NCBI RefSeq assembly: GCF_002865645.1
Contig: NW_020194541.1
Location: 165,181-229,180 of the forward strand
DNA: 64,000 nt
Reading direction: 5' to 3'
From: Hyaloscypha bicolor E
Lineage: Eukaryota > Ascomycota > Leotiomycetes > Helotiales > Hyaloscyphaceae
Shown here: piece by piece, positions 1 through 13,510 of the stretch
Layout: the number at the start of each line of letters is the position of its first letter
Numbering within the stretch: position 1 is the first letter of the stretch
Notes under the pieces: generated by a model
What the model saw: the letters and a program-made list of their open reading frames with translations, nothing else
Told to the model about the DNA's origin: nothing
Databases searched by the model: none
Program-made: the position numbers and the translations under genes

Positions 1-3000
1 GGTTATGATTAAAATGAACAAGTCTGGAGTCAGCAAGGATCACAGGGTAGGCTTAGAAATAAATTAGAAATAACCGCGCCAAAAGCAAGATATAGTGCTT
101 ATAAAATGATAAATACATGCTCATGGATTCGTAGCTTTGTACGCAGAGCTCATTGGACATCGGTTCTATTCTCCAGAGACGATGGAAATGCACTTGTAAT
201 TCCCTAGATGTATAATTGTCATCTCCCTGCACGGTTATTCTCCAGAACTAGCGGAGAGCTCTAGAAAGAGTGCTGTGTGGTCATGGACAGTTGACTTTGA
301 ACAGATAGTGGTTCCTGGCTATGAGGTCCCCCACCTTTGTCACTTGTCGACCCGGATTCCTCTCTTCAGCTCTGCTCCAGTACAATCAAAAGAACTTGAC
401 TTTCAACTTAACAACAGATATTTAGATTCAACGGTAGGATGTAATAACAGAGACAGCAAATTGCAAGGTCGTGCCTCAAATCAACACAGAGATGGCCAGT
501 GTTTCAACTCTTTGTAACAGCAACATCACTCATGGAAGCCGCGTTAAATATTGCATATTCCAGATCCTGAGAGTCTAGGAATGGGAAAGAAGCAGAGAGA
601 GTTAACAGAAACCACCTGACCATACGATTTAATTCCCACTTTCCGTAAGAGAATCAAAAACCGTCAAGACAGGACTGGCATTGCGATATAAATTCCACCA
701 AGCCCCGACTCTCCACAAGAATCTAGACCCAGGCATATGACCTTCAGTGGAACAGACAGGCGGTGAGTCCAAACCCCTCTGTGCCAGGTTATAAGCTTTG
801 GATTCCTCATATAAATCATTTGATTCGAATAACCTGCTCCCTACTTGCATTACCTCATTCACTCTCCCACGGCCTTGGGGTAGACCTGAATCTCTAATTC
901 CGCTGTCAAGGACTTCACTGCTGTCACTCGAACCCTCACTGTCATCCTTAAATCACCACTCCCGGAGATTGTATAGTATTGCCATGCAATTCGGCAAATC
1001 CCTTCTCAGGCTCTTGATACGTCTTGCTCGCTGGCCGTGGTTGGATCCTAGGCTTTTAAATAATTCCCGAGAATTCACCATGACGAGGCGAAGAGGTTTG
1101 GTAGGGTGTTCGAAGTGTAGTCTTCCGTTGAGGAGCGTGATCAAGTTATACATCTTCGAAGCACAGTTGGAATAATAAACGAGGGAAGGAGAGGGAAGAT
1201 TATTCAACCCATAATTCGTAGCTCTACCTTGGAATAGAAACAAAGGAATACAATTTGCGAATCTGTTAAATAAAGGCGAAGATTGTAAACCAAGCTCGAA
1301 GTATAAATTCAAGGGGGAAACCGAGAGCAAAATTCACTTCAACATCCAAGCCGCATCCCGAAGACAATTGTCTCATGAATGTGGTTCAGATATTTGATAA
1401 GCCAATAAGAAGATTCAGTCGACCTTTGAGAGAAAGGTGCGTAGCGCTACGAAAGCGGATTCGTACTTAAGCAACAACAGGCTTCCTACAATTCCAAATG
1501 ACATGCTGCCAATCCTCCCTTGCTGTCAAACTCCATTGCACCCCCCAATCCAAGGTTTCGCTCTCTATACAATCGGAGCCCATGCCCCTGTCCACTAGAT
1601 AATTTACAACCAAAGCAATCCAAAGCATCGCGGTGGAAGTGGCGTCATAAGTCGTCACTATAAATTCGCATTCCCAGACTTAATTCTTTGAAGTCTGGAG
1701 AAAGCCACTTTGGAATTGCAAGAACCGTGGGAGAGGGTAGCTCTCTTGAAGCAAAATAGAAGAGGGTGAAGAAGGATCACATAATCTGCTAACCTCTCGC
1801 CCAGTGTATTTAAAAGCAGAAGCAATATAAGCGATTCCAGTAGTTAGAGAATCGGGTAGCGAGGATAAAAACGTGTCAATGTCAGACTCCCCACCACCCC
1901 TTTGTTGAGAAAACACCGTAGATGTGTCAAGAAGCAATTACTTGCAAGTGGTGACGTTAAAAGGCGCAACGCGAGGTAACTGGATCATGTATTGCATTTA
2001 TCATAAACACATGACCACTACAGAAGAATTCACTAGAAAGCGCTCACTGAGCGAAAGTCCTAAGAGCCTTCTACTTTAAGTGTGTAGTATATTGCTGTCA
2101 CTCCTCTCTCCATTATCAAGCACTACTCTTCACAACTCACCCTGCCACCCTATACACCCTTACCCCTTAGTCATAGACCAATCAAATCACGTAGCTCCAA
2201 TGTGTCAGCTTGCAATTGACATCGAAGTGTCAAGATACAGCCCCGGAACCCGTTTCCCTGTAATCTGCAATCCCCTGTATTCCGGCGCTACTTGGAATTG
2301 TGAGAATTGGGAAATAGAGTCGTGTGCTAGAGGCCGTGGATTTGACGCTGTGGATTTGAGACTGCGAGAAGTGGGCCGCGATATTGCTGTCACTCAACGT
2401 TTGCTGTCAAAGACCGTCTCCACGTCAACCCCCAGTCTCCCTCACCTCTTCTCTGAGAACTAAACCCGAGTAAATTCCTACCCATTCAACAAGATATCTT
2501 CGAACACCAACTCTCGAAGCCTAGAAGCGCCTTTTGGCATCGAAGACTCGCTGTCTCGAGCGGTGTTTGCGTTTGCATTGTAGTCCTGTGGAGAGGAACA
2601 GGGCTTGTGGAGAGGAGGCTATACCGTCATATATTAGAGATCCCTGTGGAAGACAATAGGAAGGAGGAAGAGCCAGTGGAGGGTGAGGTGGATCACTTGA
2701 GCTACGAATCTCCGAGGTGTACGTGAAGTGGGAAGGAGAATAAATGCAAGGAAAGGACGGAACACAAGAGGGGGGCGAGTGAGTTCAAGGTGGTGGTGAT
2801 TATTGCATTATATTTCTTTCTTTGTTGAAATCGAGGACTTACTATCCTAGTCGATCCATTCTTGAATCCTCAGTGTTCTGGTATGACTCGTACACTTAAA
2901 CTTGCTTGCTTCGGAACTCCAATTGCCCTCCATCCTCTCTCCGCCGAATCTCAAACCATATATTTCCTCCCCTTTCTCTCCAAACTACGAATACAATTCG

Positions 3001-3007
3001 AATCAAC
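1..3007. other. no recognisable gene
   Basis: I see no reading frame here with a family motif or a convincing exon series. Short open stretches exist on both strands, for example on the minus strand at 1467-1937, but they lack an ATG in context and resemble nothing I know. The last few hundred bases lie just past the 3' end of the membrane-protein gene and probably include its 3' UTR. Confidence 0.5.
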
Positions 3008-4199
3008 TCAGTCCCTCTTCCCCATCCCCCACCCATTTCCCACGCCTCCTCCAACCCCATATCCAAGCGGCGTCGCACCCCCTAACGCCCTCCTCCTCAG
3101 CCGTTTCGGCAACACAACCCCAAACGCCCAAACCGCCATCCCGACGGCACCAGCGCCGGCACTAACAACACAATAAAAGAACGTGCTCGCGTAAAAGTGT
3201 CCCCCCATACCCGCCCACTCGACCTTGCCATTCGTTTTCGGGAGGTGGGGGGTGGGGAACCATCTCACGGATAACTGTAAGGGGAGAGGATCGCCGATGA
3301 CGAGTTTCTTGGTGAGGGCTGCGGGCCCGGTTGTGTGTGATAATGGCGAGGTAGAGTACGCGGCGCCAGAATCGATGACTCCACTATCATGAGGATGGAG
3401 ATGATGCTTGGGCGTCGAATGCAAGAGGAGGTTGAGGTGGGTGGATACGTGGAGGTGGCTGAGTTGCAATGTGCCGGCGAGAGCGAAGATCAAGGGCACG
3501 TATTCCTGCCTGAATTCGGGGGGGAGGGGCTTGTTGTTGTGGGGTGGGTGGATGTGTGCTGGTGGGCGAGAGGGTATGCGGCAGGAGAGAGGCGCGTCGT
3601 TGTGGATGTAGAATTCGAGGAGGTGGAAGAAGGGGTCGGTTATTAGGGGGATGGTGCAGTTGAAGTCTGCGCGAGCGTCAGCGAGCCATTCAAAGGTAGT
3701 AAGCATTCGAAGGGCAAACGAAGTGGGCTTGTAGTCTCGGAGAAAGCAAGATGGGTTTGAAGTGAGAGCTTGGAAGAAAGAGGGTAGGCAAAATACCATC
3801 TTCAACCCCGTACGCCAACTCCAACGGCTTCCCCGTCTCCTCGCAGATCGGAAACGGGATATACTGTAACTCGTTCTTCTCATTCGAGATGTGTTCTCCC
3901 GTCTCTCTATTCCGTCATCAGCGCATATCCTACCCTCCAGAACCCATTCCTCATCCCAGACGTGCAAAGCAAGAAGTGGGCAGAGGGAGGACTCACATGC
4001 TCCTATTCAAACACTCGACCGGGATCTTAGCTCCGTAGTGGTAACTCGGAAGCGGGATTTTGCTGTGCTCTTCCGCATGCCCCAGCCCAAGCATCGCCAT
4101 CACAATTCCCAAGACACATATCGCTGTCCCCCATCTGCTCCGCATCCTTCCCATCCCTCTCTTTCCTCCAGTATTCCTCATCGCTAGACTCCTCGCCAT
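3008..4199 (-). CDS. conserved fungal membrane protein, function unknown
   Basis: Predicted 323-aa protein in three exons: 4199-3997, 3906-3797 and 3666-3008. Both introns have GT...AG ends and the joins restore the frame (NRS-IETGEH and VED-DFNCTI). A hydrophobic N-terminal segment (about residues 18-37, ending GLGHA) looks like a signal peptide or signal anchor. A Cys-containing luminal domain follows (IPVECLNR, IPFPICEETG, FNCTI, HNDAPLSCRIP). A second hydrophobic segment near residues 264-290 precedes a basic, Gly-rich tail, so the likely topology is type I with a short cytosolic tail. I recognise the pattern as a widely conserved but uncharacterised fungal protein and assign no function. 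ATG codons a little further in (residue 7 onward) are alternative starts. It is convergent with nothing; its 5' end faces the pgi1 3' end. Confidence 0.75.
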
Positions 4200-4816
4200 A
4201 GTCTGCAGCTTGGAGGTGAGGGGTTTATCTGCGCATGCTGTGGAAGTGGAGGAGCGCCGGCTCAAGTCGCGATGCGATGTTGCCAGCTTGCGATAGATCT
4301 GGAGCGTTCATGCAGGGATGCATTTAAGGTTATCTTTAGCGGTAATTCTCATTGCGACTTAGACGAGGCTGGTCACGTGTGAGGCTGATGCTGAGGTTGC
4401 TCCTCTATTTCCATCTGAGAAGTTGAGATGAGAATTAAAGCAAGTATGACTAGAGATCACAAGAGCGATACTTTGCCATTTATGTTCTGGAGCTAAATGG
4501 AAGGAATAAAGCGGGATTTTTGTCAAGAATAGCTGGCCAATTTGTGTGATGATTGTCCTGGATTTAGCTGGTACAATGTAAGGTTGAACACTTCCTAAGA
4601 AGAAGTGAGATTGAGACATTTGTAAAGGAGGCCATGTTCATGTTCGTCTATAAGCATGCACTAAAGAAAGCATGTGCATGATCAACATCAACTTTTACTC
4701 AACACTTCACACTTTCCTCTCGTTCCTCTGTTCCTCTCGTTCCTCTGTTCCTCTCGTTCCTCCTATTCACAAACTTCCCAACCCTCTCAACAGAAGCGGC
4801 TCAACAACGTTCGCAT
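4200..4816. other. intergenic, promoter of the membrane-protein gene
   Basis: This 617-bp gap separates the 3' end of the isomerase gene from the start of the membrane-protein gene, both on the minus strand. It contains a CT-rich run around 4710-4770 with a repeated TCGTTCCTCTGTTCC-like unit, which is near the isomerase 3' end. No gene seen. Confidence 0.5.
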
Positions 4817-6568
<1,752 letters not shown>

Positions 6569-7629
6569 TTTGGCGGTTGTGCTGTTGCTGTTCGTGGAGA
6601 TGTGTTGGGTTGTGGTTACGATGTGCAGAGTGGGCGGAGATGCTTGGCCGATGTTGCTTTTTCTGCCGGAACTTGCGTCTCCGGAGAATTGAGTACTTGC
6701 GGAGGATGAGAAGGTGAAGAGGTTGTATTCTATCGAGGAGAATCACCTATTAGCAATTCTTCTTTATGTCGGTCCGTTTGCTCGCGATCCCAGCTCCAAA
6801 TCCTGTTCCGACGGCTACTGCGGGGTCTTCCACATCATCCCATTGAGCAGATCACTCAACAGCTCTCCTTGTGGCGATTCCCCTTTGGCACGGTGTATGA
6901 GAGTCACATACCTGCCAATTGAAGTATGCTGATCCTGCAAGCCACTTCTCTGGAGCTAAGCAGTGATGAAAGGCAGTTGTTGGGAGAGGGAAAAGGTTCA
7001 AGTTATTGCTGGGGGAAAATCGCTTATGACGTTCCTCCGCCCATCCCACCTCTAGCGCCGAACAGCCCAGATGGGTCTGAGGATTGGAGGGCTGGACCAC
7101 AGGATGACTGAGCATTGTACATGAGCTTCTCCAAGGAACCACGAATCAAAATTACATCTACTTTTTCACTACTCCAGTTTGTCATTAAATTCAAATCACA
7201 CAGTAAGCACAGCTTGGCTTAAGTCCGAGGTACGAGGCGGAGCAGAGCAAGGGGGAAGAATGAGTGCAGAGTCTATTCTCTTTTCATTTTCATGGAGGCA
7301 GGCTACTGTAACCACAAACTCTGATGAATCCAGCCTCCATCCCGTCCCTGCTTGCTTGCTACAGATCCATTCAATGCCCAATCAATCAACGCCTCTGATA
7401 CCGCCCAATTGCAATTCAATTCAATGATTCGACTTCCGGAAATAGTCTGGCTTGCTGCTGAAACACGTCTGCCACACTCGACCATGGTGATCCGACAGCA
7501 ATGCCCTCAAAGCAGGCTGAGGCAAGTCTAAGGTTGGGAAAGAGAAACTGAAAGTACCACGTGATTCTGGTTCTATGGAGAAACTGGAACCCTTAATGCG
7601 TCGTTTCGACGAGTCGTCAGGCGAAAGCT
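6569..7629. other. intergenic, pgi1 promoter region
   Basis: About 1.06 kb between the start of pgi1 and the end of the kinase gene, both on the minus strand. It should hold the isomerase 5' UTR and promoter and the kinase 3' UTR. I see no further gene and no motif I would name. Confidence 0.5.
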
Positions 7630-9847
7630 TCATCTATCACGAACGCTACCCAGCGCGCTCGCATCAACAATGCTGCCGCCGGCGTCGCCCAACCCTGCAA
7701 CTGGACGATTGTATGACCCATCCGGGCGTCAGTGTTGTCTTCAAGAGCAGGATCGAGTTACTTACCAGCCGGTGAACTGTTGTTGCATTGTGCTGCTTAG
7801 AGGTTGACCATCGACGAAGGAATCAGTTGGTGCTTCTCGCGTAAACTCTTCGTCGAAGTTCTTCGTATCAAGAGCGTCGGTCTGGAGGCAGTTAGCAACC
7901 GAATATCTTCGCAATAAAGAGATACGTACCACATTGGGCTTGAAGGTAGGTTCATACTTCCGTTGAAGAAGCTTTCGCCAGTCGATGCTGTGGAAGAAGG
8001 GATGTGCTTTGATTTCGGAAGCTCCGTTGGCACCTAACCGTTGATCGGGCTTGCGGTTGAGAAGTCTGGTGAGAAGATCTTTGGCCGAAGAGGGAACAAT
8101 TTCTTGGCTTGGGAAGTGGAGTGGCTCGGAGAGAATCTTTCGGTACATCTCATTGGTATTCTCATCGTAGAATGGAGGTAAACCCGTCAACATCTCGTAA
8201 AGGAGAACACCAAGAGTCCACCAATCGACGGTCTTCGTGTAACCTTGGCCTAACAACAGCTCTGGCGCTAGATACTCGGGGGTACCACAGAACGTATTGG
8301 TGCGATCCTCGTCCTTCATATCCAACTTGCAGAGACCGAAATCGCAGAGCGCAATATGTCCGGAATAATCGAGAAGAATGTTCTCGGGCTTCAGATCTCG
8401 GTAGATGACGTTGAATCCATGCAAACACTCCAAAGCACATAGAAGCTCTGCCGTGTAGAATCTCGACCGATTGATATCAAATCGTTGCTCCTTTTGAAGG
8501 TGGTGGAAGAGCTCTCCGCCGTTGACAAAGGCCAGAACGAAATAGAGCTTCTCCGGTGACTGGAAAGTAAACTTGAGTGGCACAATGAATGGGTTGTTGA
8601 TTTGAGAGAGGACTGATCGTTCAGCCAAGGTATGTGCGACTTCTGACCTGGAGATGATGTGTGCTTTTCGAATCGTCTTCAGCGCGTAGATCCGTTGGGT
8701 ATCTTTCTTCTTGACTTGCATGACCTTTCCAAAACTGCCTTTTCCAACAACCTTCAGCAGCTCAAAATCCTCGATCTTTAATGATCTTGTCCTGTTTTCA
8801 ATGTATTCCACACCAATCTTAATCTTGCCAGCACCAAATTGTACATCTGTCCATTCCATTCCGGAGTGACCCAGGCCCTTTTCTCGTTGTTGCCATTCGA
8901 CATATGCCTTCTCCTTGTCCTTCTTGCCCAACTTCGGATCTTCAACGTAGGTATGTGATTCTTCGAATCGGGGGTTGATCCGGGCCACGCCGAGGAAGAT
9001 GTCGGTTGTTCGTCCTGCTCCTTGAGGTGCATTTGGGTTCCTCAGGTATAGATGTACAGCAAGCTCAGTCACCCGTGAGACATCGAACTTGTATTGGGTG
9101 TTGTCTCCAGCCCAAAATGGATCTGCTGGTGTTCCTGAAACCGCGTTGACAAAGACCTGCAACTTATCGAAATCTAGGAGGGCGTAGGGAAGGTATTTGG
9201 AGGAGATTCTGCCGTGGTTGGTCGGAACTCCAGCAAAGCCTCCAGAGGTCTGTGGTCGCGTGTTGTTGACATATGAACCTGCAACGCTCCCTTGCTGTTG
9301 TGACGAGCCCGGCCGGACAGATCCAGCCACACCGAATCCATTCCCTTGCGAGAGCGAGTTTTGTTGATTTTGGTTGAATACTTGCTTGTATTGTTCGGGG
9401 AGTTGGAGACCAGAAGCTTCGTGCAACGTGACGATCAGGATACCGGGTCGCGGTGGGGCAGGGGGCTGTGTTGCTATGAGCTCAGAAGCAGCTAGAACTA
9501 TCAGTACGCCATCTCTCCAGTTGGAAGACTGTTTGCCTACCTATGCCATTGTCGTTCGTGGGCGTGGAGCTGCTGGTTAGGCCTGCCTTCTCATCGTCGG
9601 GGGTGATTGTGGAGGTGGAGGTAGATCGGGAGAAGGTGTTGGCAAGGGGAGCAAGGTGCGTATCCTTGAGCTCTGGCAATCCACGCGTCAGTATTGTGAT
9701 CTGGGAAGTCAATGGGAAGGTGCAGTATCAACAGCCAGCGTGCTGCTGTATCAACGCTCCTCGTCAGAGGGCAGGCCGACCGGCATCCAGCGCGTATTGA
9801 CGAGGGAAGGTGAAGCTGTACTCACTCTTGCTCAATTTCCAAGACAT
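7630..9847 (-). CDS. ypk1: YPK1-type AGC serine/threonine kinase
   Basis: TORC2/PDK1-controlled kinase of the Ypk1/SGK group, acting in sphingolipid and cell-wall stress signalling (family knowledge). Predicted 633 aa from exons 9847-9826, 9672-9541, 9473-7930, 7881-7766 and 7717-7630. The first short exon encodes MSWKLSK; the next joins as K-KLKDTHLAPL. A C2-like N-terminal region (GILIVTLHEASGL) precedes the kinase domain at about residues 287-541, with GKGSFGKV, the ALKTIRKAH lysine, YRDLKPENIL, CDFGLCKL and the FCGTPEYLAPE activation loop. The turn region DTKNFDEEFTREAP and the hydrophobic motif FTGWSY follow, then NRPVAGLGDAGGS. The last two residues of FTGWSY and the tail come from the final exon, whose expected acceptor lacks AG (see findings); without that exon translation stops right after FTGW. 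Confidence 0.93.
7718..7765 (-). other. last intron of ypk1, 3' end not AG
   Basis: The donor GTAAGT at 7765-7760 and a branch-like CTGAC are good, and 48 nt is a normal size. The reading frame and the conserved SYNRPVAGLGDAGG tail both require the exon to begin at 7717, which leaves GG as the last two intron bases. The nearest AG options on either side give an immediate stop or a frameshifted tail. Confidence 0.6.
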
Positions 9848-11060
9848 ATTGATGCTGTCGTGGAATGAAGGTGGGGAGAGGATGTTTGGAGATGATAAGA
9901 AGTTGGTAATCGACCAAGTGGTCCCTCGGTGCGGTGAACCAGGTTTACTGTAGCGACCTTGCCCCGCCAAAAGCACGGAAACCACGAGATGATCCGCACG
10001 GTCACAGATGCGCTGGAAAATGCCAATTCCGTGAATCTGGGGAGTTGGTGCAATATGCGGAGGGTTGTAAGATCAGGGGTAGGTAGGTACAGTCGTGAGA
10101 ATTTATGCCATGGGAGGATTACGACAGGAGGCAAATGGGGAGTTGTTGTATTTGAGGAGGCCAGAGTGGCTCAGCTTCAAGGGTCGCTCGACGGAGATGA
10201 ACACCAGTCACGTGACCGGCTTTGGCTGGAATACGAGTCGAAGTCGAGGGATAGGGGCTGGGGTCCGGGGAGACTAAAAGCACGCTTATAAATAGTTGAG
10301 GGATTTGACAGGTGAGCTGCTCCTTCTGGCACAGATGCATGGAAGGATGCCGCCTTTGGTTTGGATGACAGAGAAGAGGCGTTTGGAGGCTGAACATAGC
10401 TGCTAATTGTAAAGCTCAATGATTCGTGGCTTGAAAGTATGGGTTAGATTTCAGCTATATCGACCACGCTATTCTTTCAGTATCTGGGGTTGCGCCGGAG
10501 GTTTGGTACTCTGGGACTCAACTGTTCGTTCAGAAATAGAGCTGGTGCTGCTGTTCTGCAAGTTTACGGACAGGAGGCGTGTTATCTCCGAATTGGTTGA
10601 GTGTACCAAAATGCTGCTGAGTGCTGAACACTGTCGTAGATGATCATCCTTTCTCTTACTGCGCCCTAATTGAAATCGCCATTCCTCCCGCCTGACTGGC
10701 TATGGACAATACTCTTCTTCTTTCATGAAGATCAAACTCGGTGATGGTTGGTTTCAACACTCACTCTTCCCCATCGGGCTTGGAGATACCTCGCTTATCC
10801 CGCACTAGCCCCTCAGCCACGTTTGTGGCGACAGCAAGTCATCGGTATCACAAATCCGGATCTCACTCAGGGGACTGGGAGACCACGAAGGACGGGACAA
10901 CACCAGCCAGGTACCGGTACGTCATCGCAGCGAGGAGCCTCCAGAGCTTTGCACGAAGCTGCTCTCGGTGCTGTTGATGCTTCTTGGTTTTTTGGGCTCT
11001 CATCCGGTCACCATTACGCAGTCGGTCCACGGTGGCGCATAGCCTCCAGGAGACGCGGCC
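9848..11060. other. divergent promoter region, ypk1 / ada2
   Basis: A 1.2-kb region between two genes transcribed away from each other. Short open stretches occur on both strands (for example minus 10177-10419) but none begins at an ATG or carries a recognisable domain. I treat it as the shared upstream region of the kinase and ADA2 genes. Confidence 0.55.
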
Positions 11061-12687
11061 ATGGGTGTCATCCGCAAGAAGACCGCCGCGCGCGGTGCAG
11101 AGGGGGGAGTCAAGTACGTCTGCGATGTCTGCTCTGCGGACATCACATCTACTGTAAGTGATTCCTATCTGCTTCTGGTTCTCGAACGCGTTGCTGACCA
11201 CTCCCTAGGTCCGCATAAGATGCGCTCACAGCGCCTGCAACGAATACGACCTCTGCGTCCTCTGCTTCTCGAATGGCGAAACCTCCCACAACCACCAACC
11301 TGCCACCCATCCCTACCGAGTCATCGAACAGAACTCCGTTCCCATATACGATAAAAACTGGGGGGCGGATGAGGAACTCCTGTTGCTGGAAGGAGCCGAG
11401 ATATATGGGCTTGGATCATGGGCAGACATTGCAGATCATATTGGTGGATACAGGAACAAAGAAGAAGTCAAGGCGCACTACAAAAAGATATACCTGGACA
11501 GTCCGAACTTCCCCTTACCAGAACGAGCCAGCCCACAAGATAAACAACTGTTAGAGGAGATCCCCAGGGAAGAGTTTCAAGCGCGCAAGAAACGAAGGAT
11601 TGAGGATAGAAAGGAGGCTGCTAAGAACGCCCCTCCTGCTACACCCAAGAAGAAACCTACAGCCTCTGTGCCAGCATGTCACGAGGTCCAAGGGTACATG
11701 CCAGGACGTTTAGAATTCGAGACAGAGTACGCCAACGAAGCGGAAGAGGCTGTACAGCTTATGCAGTTTGATCCTGGAGATGGCATCAACCCGAAGACGG
11801 GCGAGGTGGAGCCAGAGATGGATCTCAAGATGACCGTCATGGACATCTACAATTCACGGCTCACCCAAAGAGCAGAGCGGAAGAAGGTCATCTTCGAGCA
11901 CGGCCTCCTCCAATACCGGCAGAACACAGCCATGGACAAGAAGAGAACTAAGGAAGAGCGTGACCTCCTCACCAAAGCCAAGCCATTCGCGCGGATGATG
12001 AACCACGACGACTTCCGCGACTTCTGCGACGGGTTGATTGAAGAGCTCAACCTCCGCCAAGCAATAGCCCAGCTGCAAGACTGGCGTGCAATGAAGATAG
12101 GCGATCTACGCAGCGGCGAGAAGTACGAGCAGGACAAGATCCAACGAGCGCAGAAGGCACAACCAATGGGTTCGTTAGACCGCGAGCGCTTCGCCAGCTC
12201 TCAACGCGCAAAGCCTGCTCCTGTCATCGAGACTCCTTCCGGTGCTGCAGCGTTCGTGGCACCAGAGCTTCCAATTCGGGCTGTCAATGGACATTCAGAT
12301 ACTCCCGGTGCCTCACCAGGCCGCGCACTAGACAAAGCCCTCACAAACGGGCTCACAAACGGACAGACGAACGGGACCTCTACGCCTTCCCTCTCCAAAC
12401 AGAAATTCCAAATCCAGCCCCTCTCTAACCTTTCACCAATCTCTCTCGCCCAAGAGAATGTACAAGATTCACATTTACTTACGGCGGAGGAGATCGAGCT
12501 GTGCGAGAAGACGAGGATCCATCCCAAGCCGTATCTCGTGATCAAGGAGACAGTTATGAAGGAGGCGCTTAAGGGCAATGGGATGATGAAGAAGAAGGCC
12601 GTGAGGGAGTTGACGAAGATTGACACTCAGAAGAGTGGAAGGATCTTTGAGTTCTTTATTGCGCATGGGTGGCTTGGGCGTGCGTAA
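11061..12687 (+). CDS. ada2: SAGA transcriptional adaptor Ada2
   Basis: Adaptor of the SAGA histone acetyltransferase complex that works with Gcn5 in the nucleus (family knowledge). Two exons, 11061-11153 and 11209-12687, give 523 aa; the 55-nt intron has GTAAGT...CTAG ends and joins ITST-VRIRC inside a ZZ zinc finger ([21 protein letters not shown], then HNHQPATH). A SANT domain follows at about residues 79-130 ([20 protein letters not shown] and WADIADHIG). The central region contains the ADA2 block [18 protein letters not shown]. The C-terminal SWIRM domain lies at about residues 430-523, ending [13 protein letters not shown]. Length and domain order match fungal Ada2. The ATG follows an in-frame GCGGCC context, and the protein begins [12 protein letters not shown], as in orthologues. 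Confidence 0.97.
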
Positions 12688-13510
12688 AGGCGAGCTTATG
12701 AGCATCTGAGGCTGGAAGCTGCGAGTTTGCAGGTACATGAGTATAAAGGCTAGGGCGTTTAAGATTGGGCGACCTTGGGAGCTTAAGAGAGGCGGATACA
12801 GTATCTTAAGACTGCGGCGTTTGTTCATACGGGATTGGCATGGTGGGATGGGGTGGATGGGAACGGTGTGTTTACGCTGGCTTTGCATACCCCGGCTTGG
12901 CCTTTCTGTGGTTAGGGCTTTCTTTTGGCGCACGCGATGTTGTACGACCGTACCTGCGCTGAGCCTTGTTCAATCCAGTTCTCAAAATAGGTCCCCGTGC
13001 CTTTTCTTTCATCCATCTCCGTCTCCATGCAGCTCGCACGTTGCCTTTTGTGGCAAGAGTTTTACCGTCTTGTCACTTTGTTTCGCCAAGTGGCAGGGCG
13101 ACCACTTAGAAGGCCGGGATGGCGCAACCGCGTATCAGAAATTTCCGACTTCGAGACAACTACCCTTTTCCTTGTGCGCGGGTTTTGGTTGCTTTGTCTT
13201 TTTGCGTGGGTTGCACGGTTTAGAATTTAAGCTTAAGTCGCTGAGGAGTGATGAGTGGCTGGATTTTGAGTGGTGGGGATGCGCTGGTGAAACGGTGCTT
13301 GATCTCAGATCATTTCTTGACATATCATGGCTGCAACATATACGTTTCTTTCCCCCAGAGTTGGGCTAGCTGGTTGCTTCTTGCTAGGACAGGTACCGGT
13401 ACATTTCTCCAGACACTCCTTTGAAGCGCAGTTCCTCCATTTCATCCCACCTTTCTCCAGATGTTCGCGTGTCCCTTTCTACTTTTCTAGTTTTGTTTGT
13501 GAGCTTCAAG
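12688..13510. other. intergenic
   Basis: An 820-bp gap between two plus-strand genes, with pyrimidine-rich patches typical of fungal promoters just before 13511. Nothing else recognised. Confidence 0.5.

Noticed and set aside
1467..1937. Minus-strand open stretches that could be the end of a membrane protein
   Set aside because: They start at non-ATG codons, are separated by a stop, and contain no motif I can defend.
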